The notes below the pieces were generated by a model. It was not told where the DNA came from. It searched no databases and saw only the letters and a program-made list of their open reading frames with translations. Source: Chromatiales bacterium (lineage in GTDB: Bacteria; Pseudomonadota; Gammaproteobacteria; Steroidobacterales; GCA-2729495). Taken from it: DNA of 64,000 bases. Positions 1 through 7,606 of this stretch are shown here, piece after piece. Each line of letters starts with the position of its first letter. Position 1 is the first letter of the stretch. Made by a program: the position numbers and the translations under genes. The stretch spans positions 1 through 64,000 of the forward strand of contig JAEUQA010000017.1 in the NCBI GenBank assembly GCA_016789845.1. Direction: 5' to 3'.

Positions 1-227
1 GGCCGTGCCGGTCCCACCAGGAGAGCAGCGCGGGGGCCAGGCGGGGGGCGAAGGTGTCGGACATGGGGTGGAAGGTTAGGCACCGGGTTTGGCATCTGGC
101 CACTTCCGCGGCACCGCCGCGGAAGTTGCCAGATGCCAAACCCGGTGCCTAACCTTCCACCCCATGTCCGACACCTTCGCCCCCCGCCTGGCCCCCGCGC
201 TGCTCTCCTGGTGGGACCGGCACGGCC
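1..227. repeat. Long near-perfect palindrome over the mutY start
   Basis: Positions 1-112 are the reverse complement of 116-227 around a 3-base loop at 113-115. The only mismatch I see is 101 against 127. The right arm holds the mutY leader and its first 21 codons, so the left arm carries the same codons on the minus strand, starting at 64 and running off the window edge. Arms this long and this exact at a sequence end often come from fold-back or chimeric assembly, but a genuine inverted duplication cannot be excluded. Confidence 0.9.
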
Positions 228-1216
228 GCAGGGACCTGCCCTGGCAGCAGGATCCGACCCCTTACCGGGTCTGGGTCTCGGAAATCATGCTGCAGCAGAC
301 CCAGGTGGCCACGGTCCTGCGCTACTACGACGCCTTCCTGGCCGCCTTCCCCGACGTCACCGCCCTGGCCGATGCAGAGCCCGACGCCGTCCTGCACCGC
401 TGGTCCGGCCTCGGCTACTACGCCCGGGCCCGCAACCTGCACCGGGCCGCCCGGGTGGTGCGTGACGACCATGGCGGCCGGGTGCCCACCGACTTCGACA
501 CGCTGGCCGGCCTGCCCGGCATCGGCCCGTCCACCGCCGGCGCCATCCTGGCCCTGGCCGACCACCAGCGGCACCCGATCCTGGACGGCAACGTGAAGCG
601 CGTGCTCACGAGGGTCTTCCGGGTGGAGGGTTACCCGGGGGACACCGCGGTGGCGAAACAGCTCTGGACGCTCGCGGACCAGTGCACCCCGACGGAACGT
701 GTCGCCAACTACACCCAGGCCATCATGGATCTCGGCGCCTCGCTCTGCGCCCGGCGGAAGCCCGCCTGCCCGCTGTGCCCGCTGGCCTCCGGCTGCGTCG
801 CACACCGGGACGGCGTGGCCGCGCAGCTGCCGGCCCGCAAGCCGGCGAAGGCCCGGCCCCGGAAGGCGACGGTCGTCCTCCTCTGTGTCCGGCCCGACGG
901 CGCCGTGCTCCTCGAGCGCCGCCCCGATGCGGGCATCTGGGGCGGCCTCTGGGGCCTGCCGGAGACCGGGACGGTCGACGGCGCCGCCGGCTGGTGCGCC
1001 ACGGCCCTCGGCGCCGCCCCCGTGAGCCAGCGGGTGCGCCCCGTGCTCCAGCACGCCTTCAGCCACTTCGACCTGGACATGACGCCGGTGGAGCTGCATG
1101 TGCCGGCCCCGCCGGGCCGGGCGATGGAGGGCGACCGGTGGCTCTGGTATAAAACCGATGCGCCGGCCCGCGTCGGCCTCGCGGCCCCCATCGCCAAACT
1201 GCTCTCATCCCTGTAG
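164..1216 (+). CDS. mutY: Adenine DNA glycosylase MutY
   Basis: MutY removes adenine mispaired with 8-oxoguanine or guanine in base excision repair. The 350-aa product has the helix-hairpin-helix glycosylase core, with the EIMLQQTQV segment near residue 40 and LPGIGPSTAG near 120. A four-cysteine iron-sulfur loop follows near residues 193-210 (CARRKPACPLCPLASGC). The C-terminal part is the NUDIX-like 8-oxoG recognition domain with GIWGGLWGLPE. I chose the ATG at 164 because MSDTFAPRLAPALLSWWD matches the usual MutY N-terminus; upstream in-frame codons fall in the palindromic leader. The TAG stop lies inside a REP element. The gene sits directly before yggX, the usual gammaproteobacterial pairing. 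Confidence 0.95.
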   Translation: MSDTFAPRLAPALLSWWDRHGRRDLPWQQDPTPYRVWVSEIMLQQTQVATVLRYYDAFLAAFPDVTALADAEPDAVLHRWSGLGYYARARNLHRAARVVRDDHGGRVPTDFDTLAGLPGIGPSTAGAILALADHQRHPILDGNVKRVLTRVFRVEGYPGDTAVAKQLWTLADQCTPTERVANYTQAIMDLGASLCARRKPACPLCPLASGCVAHRDGVAAQLPARKPAKARPRKATVVLLCVRPDGAVLLERRPDAGIWGGLWGLPETGTVDGAAGWCATALGAAPVSQRVRPVLQHAFSHFDLDMTPVELHVPAPPGRAMEGDRWLWYKTDAPARVGLAAPIAKLLSSL

Positions 1217-1235
1217 GAGCGCCTTCAGGCGCGAC
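1213..1235 (+). repeat. REP element supplying the mutY stop codon
   Basis: This 23-bp REP begins GTAGGAGCGCCTTCAGGC and ends CGCGAC, with an imperfect hairpin core. Its bases 2-4 (TAG) are the stop codon of mutY. Confidence 0.9.
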
Positions 1236-1243
1236 ACCGAAAC

Positions 1244-1507
1244 ATGCCCCGCACCGTCAACTGCGTCCTCCTCCGCATCCCGGCCGATGGCCTGGATTAC
1301 CAGCCCTACCCGGGCGACCTCGGCAAGCGCATCTACGAGAACGTGTCGAAGCAGGCCTGGCAGCAGTGGCTGGCCCACCAGACCATGCTGATCAACGAGT
1401 ACCGGCTGAGCCCGATCGAGCCGAAGGCGCGGAAGTACCTGGAGGGCGAGATGGAGAAGTTCTTCTTCGGCGGCGGCTCGGAGAAGCCGCCCGACTTCAA
1501 GGGGTAG
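1244..1507 (+). CDS. yggX: Probable Fe(2+)-trafficking protein YggX
   Basis: YggX is a small cytosolic protein that protects iron-sulfur clusters from oxidative damage and is proposed to traffic ferrous iron, including to MutY. The 87-aa length is typical. Family signatures visible are the N-terminal RTVNCVLL with its conserved cysteine, [37 protein letters not shown], and a C-terminal [14 protein letters not shown]. The gene starts 27 bases after the mutY stop, with a REP in the gap, so the two are probably co-transcribed. Its own stop TAG also falls inside a REP. Confidence 0.95.
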   Translation: MPRTVNCVLLRIPADGLDYQPYPGDLGKRIYENVSKQAWQQWLAHQTMLINEYRLSPIEPKARKYLEGEMEKFFFGGGSEKPPDFKG

Positions 1508-1526
1508 GAGCGCCTTCAGGCGCGAC
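1504..1526 (+). repeat. REP element supplying the yggX stop codon
   Basis: This is the same 23-bp sequence as at 1213-1235. Its TAG is the stop codon of yggX. Confidence 0.9.
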
Positions 1527-1591
1527 CCCCCGGCTGGCTTGGCCCCGCCGGCTCGGCTTACAATGCGCCCCCCTGCCCGGGTTCTCCCCCG

Positions 1592-1614
1592 GCAGGAGCG
1601 CCCCCAGGCGCGAC
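1592..1614 (+). repeat. Degenerate REP element
   Basis: The sequence GCAGGAGCGCCCCCAGGC followed by GCGAC is a diverged REP between yggX and the tRNA gene. It has lost the TAG and is intergenic. Confidence 0.7.
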
Positions 1615-1630
1615 CCGGTTCCCCGGAAAT

Positions 1631-1706
1631 GGCCAGGTAGCTCAGTTGGTAGAGCAGCGGATTGAAAATCCGCGTGTCGGTGGTTCGATCCCGCCCCTGG
1701 CCACCA
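1631..1706 (+). tRNA. tRNA-Phe (GAA)
   Basis: The 76-nt cloverleaf has acceptor stem GGCCAGG (1631-1637) paired with CCTGGCC (1696-1702), followed by discriminator A and an encoded CCA. The anticodon loop reads TTGAAAA within CGGATTGAAAATCCG, giving anticodon GAA. The T loop GGTTCGATCC is normal. The 3' end is the attachment site of the adjacent island and is fully restored by the insertion. Confidence 0.96.
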
Positions 1707-1707
1707 T
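1693..1707 (+). repeat. attL of the tRNA-Phe island
   Basis: The 15 bases GCCCCTGGCCACCAT at the tRNA 3' end recur exactly, in direct orientation, at 30556-30570. An integrase gene begins 177 bases inside, the usual arrangement of a tRNA-targeting island. Confidence 0.88.
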
Positions 1708-1820
1708 TTCGATGTCCGGGGACATCCAAGAAGGTCCCAGAGCCATGTTAAATACCTGATTTATTGGGGCTTTCGCATCCAAGGGCGTCCGGCCACATTC
1801 TGTTAAATCCGGCCTTCTTT

Positions 1821-1878
1821 GGGGTAACTCTGGGGGTAGCATGCCAGCTAAGGCACCAACTGACCCCGGAGTTACCCC
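1821..1878. other. GGGGTAAC repeats inside the left island end
   Basis: GGGGTAACTC at 1821-1830 is followed by a second, diverged copy (GGGGGTAGC, 1832-1840) and by an inverted GTTACCCC at 1871-1878, just before the integrase ATG. The pattern GGGGTAAC, spacer, GGGGTAAC also occurs at 30473-30493 inside the right end. Integrase arm-type or excisionase sites are a reasonable reading but unproven. Confidence 0.45.
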
Positions 1879-1883
1879 ACTTT

Positions 1884-3101
1884 ATGGCCCTCTCCGACCT
1901 CGCAGTCCGCACTGCCAAGCCCGGACCCAAGCCGCGCAAGCTCTATGACGAGCGCGGATTGTTCCTCCTCGTCAACCCAACGGGCTCCAAATGGTGGCGA
2001 TTGAAGTACCGCTTCGCTGACCGGGAGAAGTTGCTGTCCCTTGGGACCTATCCCGACGTGTCGCTCAAGGACGCCCGGGACCGACGCGACCAGGCCCGGC
2101 AGCAGCTGGTGGCGGGTCTCGACCCAGGTGAGGCCCGAAAGGCCGCCAAAGTTGCCGCCCAAGCCGACCTGGAGACGTTCAAATCCATCGCCTGCGAATG
2201 GCTCCAGAAGCGGTCGCCTCTCTGGGCAGACGGCCATGCAGAGAAGATCCGGCGCCGGCTCGATCTGGATGTGTTCCCCCGGATCGGCGGCATGCCGATA
2301 GCTGCCGTCACCGCTCCGGAGCTCCTGAAGATGGCGAAACTTATCGAGAGCCGCGGGGCCATCGATACGGCGCACCGGGCCGTCCAGAACTGTGGTCAGA
2401 TTATCCGGTATGCCATTGCCACTGGCCGGGCCATCAGCGACCCGACGCCAGCCCTGCGAGGTGCGTTAACGCCCACCCGCGAGAGGCACTACTCATCAAT
2501 CACGGAACCAAAGGCCGTGGGCGCCTTGCTTCGCGCCATCGATGGCTATGGGGGTTCATACGTAACGAGGGCAGCGCTTCGATTGGCACCGCTGGTGTTC
2601 GTACGTCCTGGTGAGCTGCGGAAGGCTGAGTGGAGCGAATTCGACCTCGACAACGCTGAGTGGCGGATACCGGCAGCGAGAATGAAGATGCGGCAGCCCC
2701 ACGTTGTACCGCTGGCCAGGCAGGCTCTGGACATCCTTACGGAGTTGAAGCCGGTAACTGGGAACGGAGTCCACGTGTTCCCCGGCGCCCGCGGGCGCGG
2801 TCGGCACATGAGTGAGAACACTGTGAACGCCGCCCTCCGGCGGCTAGGGTTCGCGAAAGAGGACATGACAGGCCACGGCTTCCGGAGCATGGCCTCCACG
2901 CTACTAAATGAGCAGGGATGGCACCGAGATGCGATTGAGCGGCAGTTGGCCCATCAGGAGCGCGATGCGATCCGTGCTGCCTACAACTACGCAGAGCATC
3001 TGCCGGAACGACGCAAGATGATGCAGGCGTGGGCCGATTACCTTGATGACCTTCGAACAGGTGCGAAGGTAATCCAGATTCGCGCCAACCAAAAAACCTA
3101 A
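1884..3101 (+). CDS. Tyrosine-type site-specific integrase (P4 family)
   Basis: The integrase recombines the island attP with the 3' end of tRNA-Phe. The 405-aa protein has an N-terminal DUF4102 arm-binding domain (LSDLAVRTAKPGPKP to LGTYPDVSLKDAR), a core-binding helical region, and a C-terminal catalytic domain. Catalytic residues visible are the Arg of FVRPGELRKAEW near residue 240, HGFR near 331, and a probable nucleophile Tyr in AAYNYAEHLPERR near 367. I chose the ATG at 1884 because MALSDLAVRTAKPG matches family N-termini; the earlier in-frame start at 1764 would run through the GGGGTAAC repeats. It lies next to attL and reads into the island, as is usual for tRNA-integrating elements. 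Confidence 0.93.
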   Translation: MALSDLAVRTAKPGPKPRKLYDERGLFLLVNPTGSKWWRLKYRFADREKLLSLGTYPDVSLKDARDRRDQARQQLVAGLDPGEARKAAKVAAQADLETFKSIACEWLQKRSPLWADGHAEKIRRRLDLDVFPRIGGMPIAAVTAPELLKMAKLIESRGAIDTAHRAVQNCGQIIRYAIATGRAISDPTPALRGALTPTRERHYSSITEPKAVGALLRAIDGYGGSYVTRAALRLAPLVFVRPGELRKAEWSEFDLDNAEWRIPAARMKMRQPHVVPLARQALDILTELKPVTGNGVHVFPGARGRGRHMSENTVNAALRRLGFAKEDMTGHGFRSMASTLLNEQGWHRDAIERQLAHQERDAIRAAYNYAEHLPERRKMMQAWADYLDDLRTGAKVIQIRANQKT

Positions 3102-3196
3102 TCAGCCTCGCCTCACCCCACCGGGGACAACTGGAATGCCCTTTCCCGGCTGGCGAGGCAACCGTCTCTGAAGCGAACGCACTGAAAGAGCATGTC

Positions 3197-3817
3197 ATGG
3201 AGTTGTTCACCCCCGAGTGGCCTTACTGGCAGAAGAAGCAACACGCGGCCCTATGGGAGTGCGTAGCGCTGAGCTGTGGAATCGACCCCCAGACCATTAC
3301 GCCACGGACCCTAGATGCGCTGCGTGGTGCGGACATGACCGCGATCGACTTCTCATCCGCGCTACAGGCCCAGCTGTTTCCGAAGATCCAATCCCGCCTT
3401 GACGCTGCTATCGAGGCCCTGGATGACGGCGATTTCAAGGTCATCGAGTTGCAGGTCACACGGTGGAATCCCGAGGTCGACCAAGCCAGGTTGGCACCGG
3501 TGGCGCTGGCCGAATTCTTTGGTTGGGCCATCGGCCAGCCATGGGAACTTCCGGACGAAGCGGCCAGCTTGTCAGGTCCCCCAAAGGGCAAGGTGTCGCC
3601 TGCAGCGGAAAACAATCTCACCCTGGTCGGCGCGCTTTTGGAGTTGCTGTTACCAACCTATCACGGGAAACAGGATGCACTCATCGCAGACCTGCCTGAT
3701 AAGTTTCCCGGGGTTAAGGGACTTGGCGAGAGCAACTTGAAGCACAAATTCGCCGACGCAAAAAAGAGCCTTGGAAATGCGCAACAGACCGCCCAGCTGA
3801 AGGTCAAGAAGAAGTAA
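3197..3817 (+). CDS. Hypothetical mobile-element protein, 206 aa
   Basis: I do not recognise a characterised family. The 206-aa protein is soluble, with an N-terminal part rich in aromatic and acidic residues (LFTPEWPYWQ) and a helical C-terminal part. The segment ALIADLPDKFPGVKGLGESN followed by LKHKFADAKKSL and a lysine-rich tail resembles small proteins often found beside integrases in proteobacterial islands. It starts 95 bases after the integrase stop and precedes the AlpA-like regulator. A role in island maintenance or regulation is possible, but nothing in the sequence shows it. Confidence 0.7.
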   Translation: MELFTPEWPYWQKKQHAALWECVALSCGIDPQTITPRTLDALRGADMTAIDFSSALQAQLFPKIQSRLDAAIEALDDGDFKVIELQVTRWNPEVDQARLAPVALAEFFGWAIGQPWELPDEAASLSGPPKGKVSPAAENNLTLVGALLELLLPTYHGKQDALIADLPDKFPGVKGLGESNLKHKFADAKKSLGNAQQTAQLKVKKK

Positions 3818-3879
3818 CGCAGGCAAACACAGCGCGCAGATCCCTTAACACAAGTTTCTCCGCAGAGTGCCGCTAGCCG

Positions 3880-4209
3880 GTGCAATTGCACCGACTCCGC
3901 CTCAACTTGCATTGTGGCGGGCTTCAGTCAGCACCCAGAATCCGGGCAGGTTCAATCAAGCCCGACGAGGTGCGCCAGGTGATTAACAGCTCAATCCGTG
4001 TGGGGATCCTGCCCGAGACCGGTTACGTTCGGCTGCCACAGATTCTCGCGGTCTTCCCAGTTTCGCGTTCGGCCTGGTACGAGGGAATTGCCGCGGGACG
4101 GTTCCCCAAGCCACACAAACTTGGACTACGCACAGCCGCGTGGCGCGTGGAGGACGTCAGGGCCGTCATGATCGCCGCGAGTGCCGGCGGCCTTGGTGGC
4201 CGCCTGTGA
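3880..4209 (+). CDS. AlpA-family DNA-binding transcriptional regulator
   Basis: AlpA-like proteins are small winged-helix activators that control integrase or excision genes in P4-like and other integrative elements. The recognisable part is VRLPQILAVFPVSRSAWYEG, then AGRFPKPHKLGLRTAAWRVEDV, the typical AlpA/MerR-like helix-turn-helix. The ATG at 3880 gives 109 aa, but the first 30 residues look non-conserved. GTG codons at 3970 or 3979 (VINSSIRVG...) would give a more typical length of about 76-79 aa and may be the true start. The stop overlaps the next start in TGATG, so it is translationally coupled to the primase gene. Confidence 0.82.
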   Translation: MQLHRLRLNLHCGGLQSAPRIRAGSIKPDEVRQVINSSIRVGILPETGYVRLPQILAVFPVSRSAWYEGIAAGRFPKPHKLGLRTAAWRVEDVRAVMIAASAGGLGGRL

Positions 4210-5024
4210 TGACTCCCACAGCCACGAAGGTGACCGTGCCGAGCCCTCCGGACATTTCCATGCCGCCACAGCGGGCCCCGAGGATGATTGAAGTGGCCCT
4301 CCAATATGCTGCCCACGCCTGGCCGGTCCTCCCCTTGGTGCCGGGCGGCAAGGTGCCCGTAATTCGTGGTGGACGCGGTTGTCATGATGCCAGCACCAAC
4401 GGGGACCAGATCCGCGACTGGTGGTCGCGATATCCAGAAGCCAACGTGGGCCTTGCGACAGGGCGGCGTTCGGGGGTCGTGGTCCTCGACATTGACGTCA
4501 AGGACGGAAAGCCCGGGCTGCGGTCGCTCAGTGAGTTGTCCCCCCCACCCACGTTCACCGTACGCACCGCCAGCGGCGGCCTTCACCTCTACTACCGCAT
4601 GCCACCCGGCGCCGACATCGGGATCGGTGCAGGGATATTGCCCGGCATTGACTGGCGCGGGACAGGGGGTTACGTCGTTGCGGCCGGCGCGGTCACTCCG
4701 GCTGGCGTCTATGCCATTACAGAAGGCCTTCCCCTCGCAGACTTGCCGCCCCGTTTGGCCGACCTTCTCCGCCGGGGACCAAAACGTCCAGCACTTGCAG
4801 CTGATTCCCGTGGCGAGCTCGTAGTTCCTGAAGGCCAGCGCGATGACGCCCTGATGCGCATGGCGTGCGGATTGCGCCGCTTCGGGGTGGGCGCCCAAGC
4901 GATTCTGGCGGCACTGCGTGGACTCAACGCAGCGTTGTGCCACCCACCTCTTCCTGATACGGACCTTCAGCGAATTGCCGTATCGGCCGCGAAGTATCCA
5001 CCCGCCAATCGGGGGATGGCATGA
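4209..5024 (+). CDS. PrimPol (bifunctional DNA primase/polymerase) domain protein
   Basis: This 271-aa protein belongs to the archaeo-eukaryotic-type PrimPol family (Pfam Prim-Pol), which starts replication of many plasmids, satellites and prophages. The N-terminal domain shows ALQYAAHAWPVLPLVPGGKV, the catalytic DxD of VVVLDIDVKDG near residue 98, and the SGGLHLYYR histidine motif near 125. It overlaps the AlpA gene by one base upstream and the VirE-type ATPase gene by four (ATGA), so the three form one operon. The start at 4209 is set by this coupling. Together with the ATPase it should form a stand-alone primase-helicase pair for autonomous replication of the excised island. Confidence 0.88.
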   Translation: MTPTATKVTVPSPPDISMPPQRAPRMIEVALQYAAHAWPVLPLVPGGKVPVIRGGRGCHDASTNGDQIRDWWSRYPEANVGLATGRRSGVVVLDIDVKDGKPGLRSLSELSPPPTFTVRTASGGLHLYYRMPPGADIGIGAGILPGIDWRGTGGYVVAAGAVTPAGVYAITEGLPLADLPPRLADLLRRGPKRPALAADSRGELVVPEGQRDDALMRMACGLRRFGVGAQAILAALRGLNAALCHPPLPDTDLQRIAVSAAKYPPANRGMA

Positions 5025-6298
5025 GTGCGGTGCTGTCGGTAGTTGGTGCACTTCCAAAGGCGGAGCCGAAGACCTGGGTTGAACAGCTGCGCAAAGGCCG
5101 TGACGGCTACGCCGGTGATGAGCGCAATGTCGTGATCGCACTGCGCAACGCCCCCGAACTTCGTGGCTTGATCCGCTTCAACGAGTTCGGCCTCGTGGTG
5201 GAATTTACGCGGTCCCCCCCGTGGCGGACGTGTGCCGTGGGCGCGCCCTGGACAGAGCCCGACGACACGGCGCTGGCGGTCTGGCTGCAAACTGAAGGAA
5301 TCCGTGTGCGTGGGCGGGCGACGGTCGCCGACTCGGTATTTCTGGTTGCTCTGGACGCCGCCTACCACCCCGTCCGCGAATACTTGCGGGGGTTGGTCTG
5401 GGACGGCGAGCCAAGACTCGAGACGTGGCTCGAGCTGTACCTCAATGCCAGCGGTGACCGGGACTACCTCGCAGCAATAGGTGGGCGCTTCATGATCTCG
5501 GCCGTCGCCAGAATCTTCCGGCCAGGCTGCCAGGCTGATCACGTGCTGACCCTCGAAGGACCTCAGGGGATTGGCAAGACGAGCGTAGCTCGCGCGTTGG
5601 CGATGGTGCCGGAGTGGTTCGCAGGCTCCCTGCCTGACGTTCACAACAAAGACGCGGCCCTGCAACTGGTCGGTCGCTGGATTATCGAGCTCGCGGAACT
5701 CAAGGCCATTCGATACGCTCAGTTGGAATCGATAAAAGCATTCTTGACTGAAACGGTCGACACATTCCGGCCACCTTATGGCCGACGTACCTCGCAGTTC
5801 CCGCGACAATCCGTGTTCATCGCGACGACTAACGAAAGCGAGTATCTGCGGGACCGGACGGGTAATCGGAGGTATTGGCCAGTTCGCTGCGGCAGCGTGA
5901 ATCTTGCTGCACTGATGGCGGATCGCGCCCAGTTATGGGCCGAAGCGGTCTACGAGTTCGACCAGGGCGCTACCTGGCATCTCACCGCCGACGAAGCCGA
6001 GCTCGCGGAACAGGAGCAGCGCGGGCGCGTATACGTTACGGAGATCGAGGCCGATGTGGGCGAGTTCCTTGTCAGGCTCCGGGCCGACGGCGATGACGAG
6101 GTATCCGTCCGGGATGTGCTGGTCAATTGCCTCCGCATGGACCCGACCTCTGCTGGATATGCCGAGAGTGCTCGCCGGCTGGGGCCGGCGGTGGCCGAGG
6201 CCCTCGAGCACTGTGGCTGGCAGAAGGTTGGCCGCCGCCGGGGTGGGCCAGGTCGGAGGACCATTTATCGGTTTTCTGGCCAAGGTGGCCAAGGTTAA
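5021..6298 (+). CDS. VirE-type P-loop ATPase/helicase (replication)
   Basis: The 425-aa product matches the virulence-associated E (VirE, PF05272) family, SF3/D5-like ATPases that accompany PrimPol in mobile elements. Walker A is LEGPQGIGKTSVARAL near residue 183. An acidic Walker B-like strand follows (GRWIIELAELKAI), and the sensor region reads FIATTNESEYLRDRTGNRRY near 267-286, with the arginine-rich finger typical of this family. An N-terminal linker domain (LRFNEFGLVV-like, here LIRFNEFGLVVEF) precedes it. The start overlaps the primase stop (ATGA). The probable role is replicative helicase of the island. Confidence 0.88.
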   Translation: MSAVLSVVGALPKAEPKTWVEQLRKGRDGYAGDERNVVIALRNAPELRGLIRFNEFGLVVEFTRSPPWRTCAVGAPWTEPDDTALAVWLQTEGIRVRGRATVADSVFLVALDAAYHPVREYLRGLVWDGEPRLETWLELYLNASGDRDYLAAIGGRFMISAVARIFRPGCQADHVLTLEGPQGIGKTSVARALAMVPEWFAGSLPDVHNKDAALQLVGRWIIELAELKAIRYAQLESIKAFLTETVDTFRPPYGRRTSQFPRQSVFIATTNESEYLRDRTGNRRYWPVRCGSVNLAALMADRAQLWAEAVYEFDQGATWHLTADEAELAEQEQRGRVYVTEIEADVGEFLVRLRADGDDEVSVRDVLVNCLRMDPTSAGYAESARRLGPAVAEALEHCGWQKVGRRRGGPGRRTIYRFSGQGGQG

Positions 6299-6599
6299 TG
6301 AATAGACCTTTCCCCCGCTGTACGCACATACATATACGCGAAGTGTGGACTAACCCCATGGCCACCTTGGCCGGAAGGCGCTGCGACCGGGCCACCGTAG
6401 GTTCGTTAAGGGTTGCGGCTGCGGACCTTCTGCGTTACTCGGCCCAGGAGCGTCCAGCGGTTGGAATGGCAGAATCGATTGGTGCACATATTTGCACTAG
6501 TTGGCCTATTCATTCTCGGCAGCGTCGATGTCAGTGGCCAGCACGCCCAATCTTGGAAGTCGACAACCGGTGCTGCCGAGTGATTGCCGGAGGGAAGTG
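6299..6599. other. Intergenic region between the VirE-type and HTH genes
   Basis: About 300 bases hold no convincing gene. An imperfect dyad GTGCA-N6-TGCAC lies at about 6482-6497, and a strong Shine-Dalgarno GGAGGG precedes the ATG at 6600. The dyad could be an operator for the downstream gene, but this is only a guess. Confidence 0.4.
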
Positions 6600-7055
6600 A
6601 TGAATGACCTAGCTCAGCAGCTTCGCGGCATTTCGGTCGATGTGATGCTTCGGCAAGACCGGGAACGCATCAACCGCCAGATCAAGCTGACCGGGCTTGC
6701 CGAAATCTTGCAGCTGCAGAAGGACACCGTCCGCCGCCTGGGTCTGCGCCCTGATCGGTACGGCGCCCGCGGGAGAGAGGCAAAGTACCTGATCGACACG
6801 GTGGCGCGGGAACTGAAGCAGAGGAACCCTGATCTAGTAGACGTCTGGCCGAATAAGGATGGGCGCTTTCTCACCCCAATCCAGGCAGTGCAGGTCCTCA
6901 ATGAGCTGAGGGTGGGACCGCTGGTAAATGTGCAGCGCCTAGCGAAGTGGCGTCACGAAGGTCGAGGCCCCGTCTACATTCGGGTCACGCGGAAGGCAAT
7001 ACGGTACCGGCGTGAGGACCTGGAGGCATGGGTCGCGGGTGGGATTCCGGAATGA
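6600..7055 (+). CDS. Helix-turn-helix DNA-binding protein
   Basis: This 151-aa basic protein carries two DNA-binding-like segments. LTGLAEILQLQKDTVRRLGL near residues 26-45 resembles a helix-turn-helix. The C-terminal VQRLAKWRHEGRGPVYIRV and IRYRREDLEAWVAGG is the pattern of HTH_17/excisionase-type winged helices that bend DNA. The ATG at 6600 follows GGAGGGAAGTG and is preferred over the upstream start at 6501. Its place between the replication and terminase modules suggests a regulator or recombination directionality factor for the island; which of these cannot be told from sequence. Confidence 0.72.
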   Translation: MNDLAQQLRGISVDVMLRQDRERINRQIKLTGLAEILQLQKDTVRRLGLRPDRYGARGREAKYLIDTVARELKQRNPDLVDVWPNKDGRFLTPIQAVQVLNELRVGPLVNVQRLAKWRHEGRGPVYIRVTRKAIRYRREDLEAWVAGGIPE

Positions 7056-7174
7056 ATGAGCTAAGTATTGCAACAAATGCAAACCGGCTCGTCGAAGGCG
7101 CTCTATGTGATTTCAGGGCAATGCGACGCGTGCTGCACTCAAGTGCAGTAATCCGCGGTAGGAGAAAGTAGACC

Positions 7175-7606
7175 GTGGGCGCTATCGTCCAGATTGAGGC
7201 CAGCCTCAATGCCAAGCAGCGAACCGCGCTGTTGCTGATGGCTCAGGGTCTGCCGTATACCCAAGTCGCTGAGCAGTCAGGCCTGGCCATACAGACGCTT
7301 TACAACCTGCGGGCCAGCAGCCCTGAGTTCCGGCGCGAGCTGGACCGGCTGCAGCGGCTGGCCTACGCGGAGGGCGTCTATCAGCTACGATCCCTCGTTG
7401 GGCAGGCCACCGAGACCCTCAGGGCCATCATGGCGGCCCCCGATGCCTCCTATCGTGACAAGCTCGGGGCAGCACGGGCGGTCTTCGAGTACGCGGGCGT
7501 GAGCCCAGATGACAACGCAGGCGTGGCCGAGGAGGGCGACGACCCCGAGTTCGCGGCACTCCTGGCCATCATGGAATCTGTGCTCGGTGCGACCGATGGC
7601 CACTAG
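7175..7606 (+). CDS. Terminase small subunit-like protein
   Basis: The 143-aa protein starts with a helix-turn-helix (LNAKQRTALLLMAQGLPYTQ then VAEQSGLAIQTLYNLRASSP) followed by helical segments and an acidic tail. This is the layout of small terminase subunits that bind pac or cos DNA. The GTG at 7175 follows GGAGAAAG. It overlaps the large-terminase-like gene by 11 bases, which supports the assignment. No sequence motif alone proves TerS function, and a DNA-binding regulator remains possible. Confidence 0.68.
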   Translation: MGAIVQIEASLNAKQRTALLLMAQGLPYTQVAEQSGLAIQTLYNLRASSPEFRRELDRLQRLAYAEGVYQLRSLVGQATETLRAIMAAPDASYRDKLGAARAVFEYAGVSPDDNAGVAEEGDDPEFAALLAIMESVLGATDGH

